A stretch of 64,000 nucleotides of DNA, taken from assembly GCF_017656155.1 (NCBI RefSeq), contig NZ_JACDOH010000004.1, positions 151,051 through 215,050 of the forward strand, given 5' to 3'. The notes under the pieces were generated by a model that saw nothing but the letters and a program-made list of their open reading frames with translations, was not told the DNA's origin and did not search any database. The stretch is from Thermosyntropha sp. GTDB taxonomy: Bacteria > Bacillota > Syntrophomonadia > Syntrophomonadales > Syntrophomonadaceae. Position numbers and translations under genes: made by a program. Position 1 is the stretch's first letter, and the number at the start of each line of letters is the position of its first letter. Positions 63,556 through 64,000 of this stretch are shown in pieces.

Positions 63556-64000
63556 TTGATTACCTCTCTTACTGCCTTTATGACTCTATTAATTTCTTCA
63601 TCACTCATTCCCGGAAAGATTGGCAGTGATAATATTTTTTTATACCAGTCTTCAGCTGCCGGATAATCTCCCCAGCTGTATCCAAATTTTTCTCTGTAAT
63701 ACGGAAATGTATGAACAGGTATATAGTGCACCTGGGTATATATGTTTTTTTGTCTCAATTTTTCGTAAAGCTCTCGGCGGTCAATTTTGGCTTCATTTTT
63801 TATTTTGATTGTATACAGGTGATATGAACTGTAGTAACCTTCTTGAGTAAAGGGCAAATCTAAAGGCAGTTCTTTGAATTCCTGGTTATATTTTTTAGCT
63901 ATCTCTCTACGCCTTTTTACAAACCAGTCCAGCTTGTCAAGCTGGGATATGCCCAGGGCTGCCTGTATGTCAGTCATTCGGTAGTTAAAGCCTAAATACT
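63552..64000 (-). CDS. pseC: PseC-type aminotransferase, C-terminal part (runs off window)
   Basis: The last 149 codons of a PLP-dependent DegT/DnrJ-type transaminase: YLGFNYRMTDIQAALGISQLDKL, YTQVHYIPVHTFPYY and LSLPIFPGMSDEEINRVI. Its place next to pseF, pseG and pseH indicates PseC (UDP-4-amino-4,6-dideoxy-N-acetyl-altrosamine transaminase). The N-terminal half, and pseB, should lie beyond the window edge. Confidence 0.9.
   Translation of the reverse strand, partial: YLGFNYRMTDIQAALGISQLDKLDWFVKRRREIAKKYNQEFKELPLDLPFTQEGYYSSYHLYTIKIKNEAKIDRRELYEKLRQKNIYTQVHYIPVHTFPYYREKFGYSWGDYPAAEDWYKKILSLPIFPGMSDEEINRVIKAVREVIK

Noticed and set aside
1..64000. CRISPR arrays, tRNA or rRNA genes
   Set aside because: No evenly spaced identical repeats with unique spacers and no tRNA- or rRNA-like sequence was recognised; the GGGGACGGTTCT clusters have at most three units and no spacer pattern.

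Overview
The window reads as a chromosomal segment of a flagellated, low-to-mid GC Firmicute of the clostridial type, possibly near Syntrophomonadaceae (inference; no rRNA or tRNA gene is seen to settle it). The gene order from uvrB to comFC closely follows the Bacillus subtilis block uvrB-minJ-ctpB-ftsX-ftsE-prfB-secA-hpf-fliT/fliS-fliD-flaG-csrA-fliW-yviE-flgL-flgK-flgN-flgM-yvyF-comFC. Nearly everything is on the minus strand, so transcription runs from high to low coordinates.

Layout. 1-10.4 kb holds housekeeping and cell-division genes: truncated uvrB, a P-loop ATPase, a MinJ-like membrane protein without PDZ domain, CtpA protease, a coiled-coil M23 hydrolase with ftsEX, a split transketolase and prfB with its programmed frameshift. 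10.4-15.8 kb holds motAB, secA, hpf and a zinc-ribbon protein. 15.9-30.9 kb is a late flagellar cluster (chaperones, fliS, flaG, fliD, csrA, fliW, flgL, flgK, flgN, flgM) with comFC and a response regulator. It lacks flagellin at the usual hag position and is interrupted by a plus-strand island (formate/nitrite transporter, rhomboid protease, small ORF). 30.9-33.6 kb holds sugar-phosphate mutase and UDP-GlcNAc 2-epimerase. 33.6-44 kb is accessory: a REP-associated tyrosine transposase, an SLH surface protein, an orphan ParA with a possible DNA-binding partner, a MNT/HEPN pair and an SLH-anchored subtilase. 44-50.2 kb is a TetR-linked RND efflux operon with a TolC-family protein. 50.3-52.5 kb encodes a probable major surface protein. 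52.9-56.2 kb holds a ComK-like gene facing a DUF1659/DUF2922/YvrJ group across a LexA-like box, then decaying Rpn-family genes. 56.4-64 kb is a glycan operon: pseC (cut by the window end), pseF, pseG, pseH, pseI, a MurJ-type flippase, galE and a frameshifted aminotransferase. It would supply pseudaminic acid, commonly used to glycosylate flagellin.

The most unusual feature is a family of intergenic repeats spread over more than 50 kb. A 12-bp core (GGGGACGGTTCT) alternates with a palindrome of the TTTCGANTCGAAA type. Neighbouring cores lie 51-53 bp apart whichever way they point. One copy lies in frame inside the MinJ-like gene. The likely mobiliser, a RAYT-type HUH transposase, sits inside a 1.6-kb segment bounded by a perfect 34-bp direct repeat containing the core. 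No CRISPR array, tRNA or rRNA was seen.
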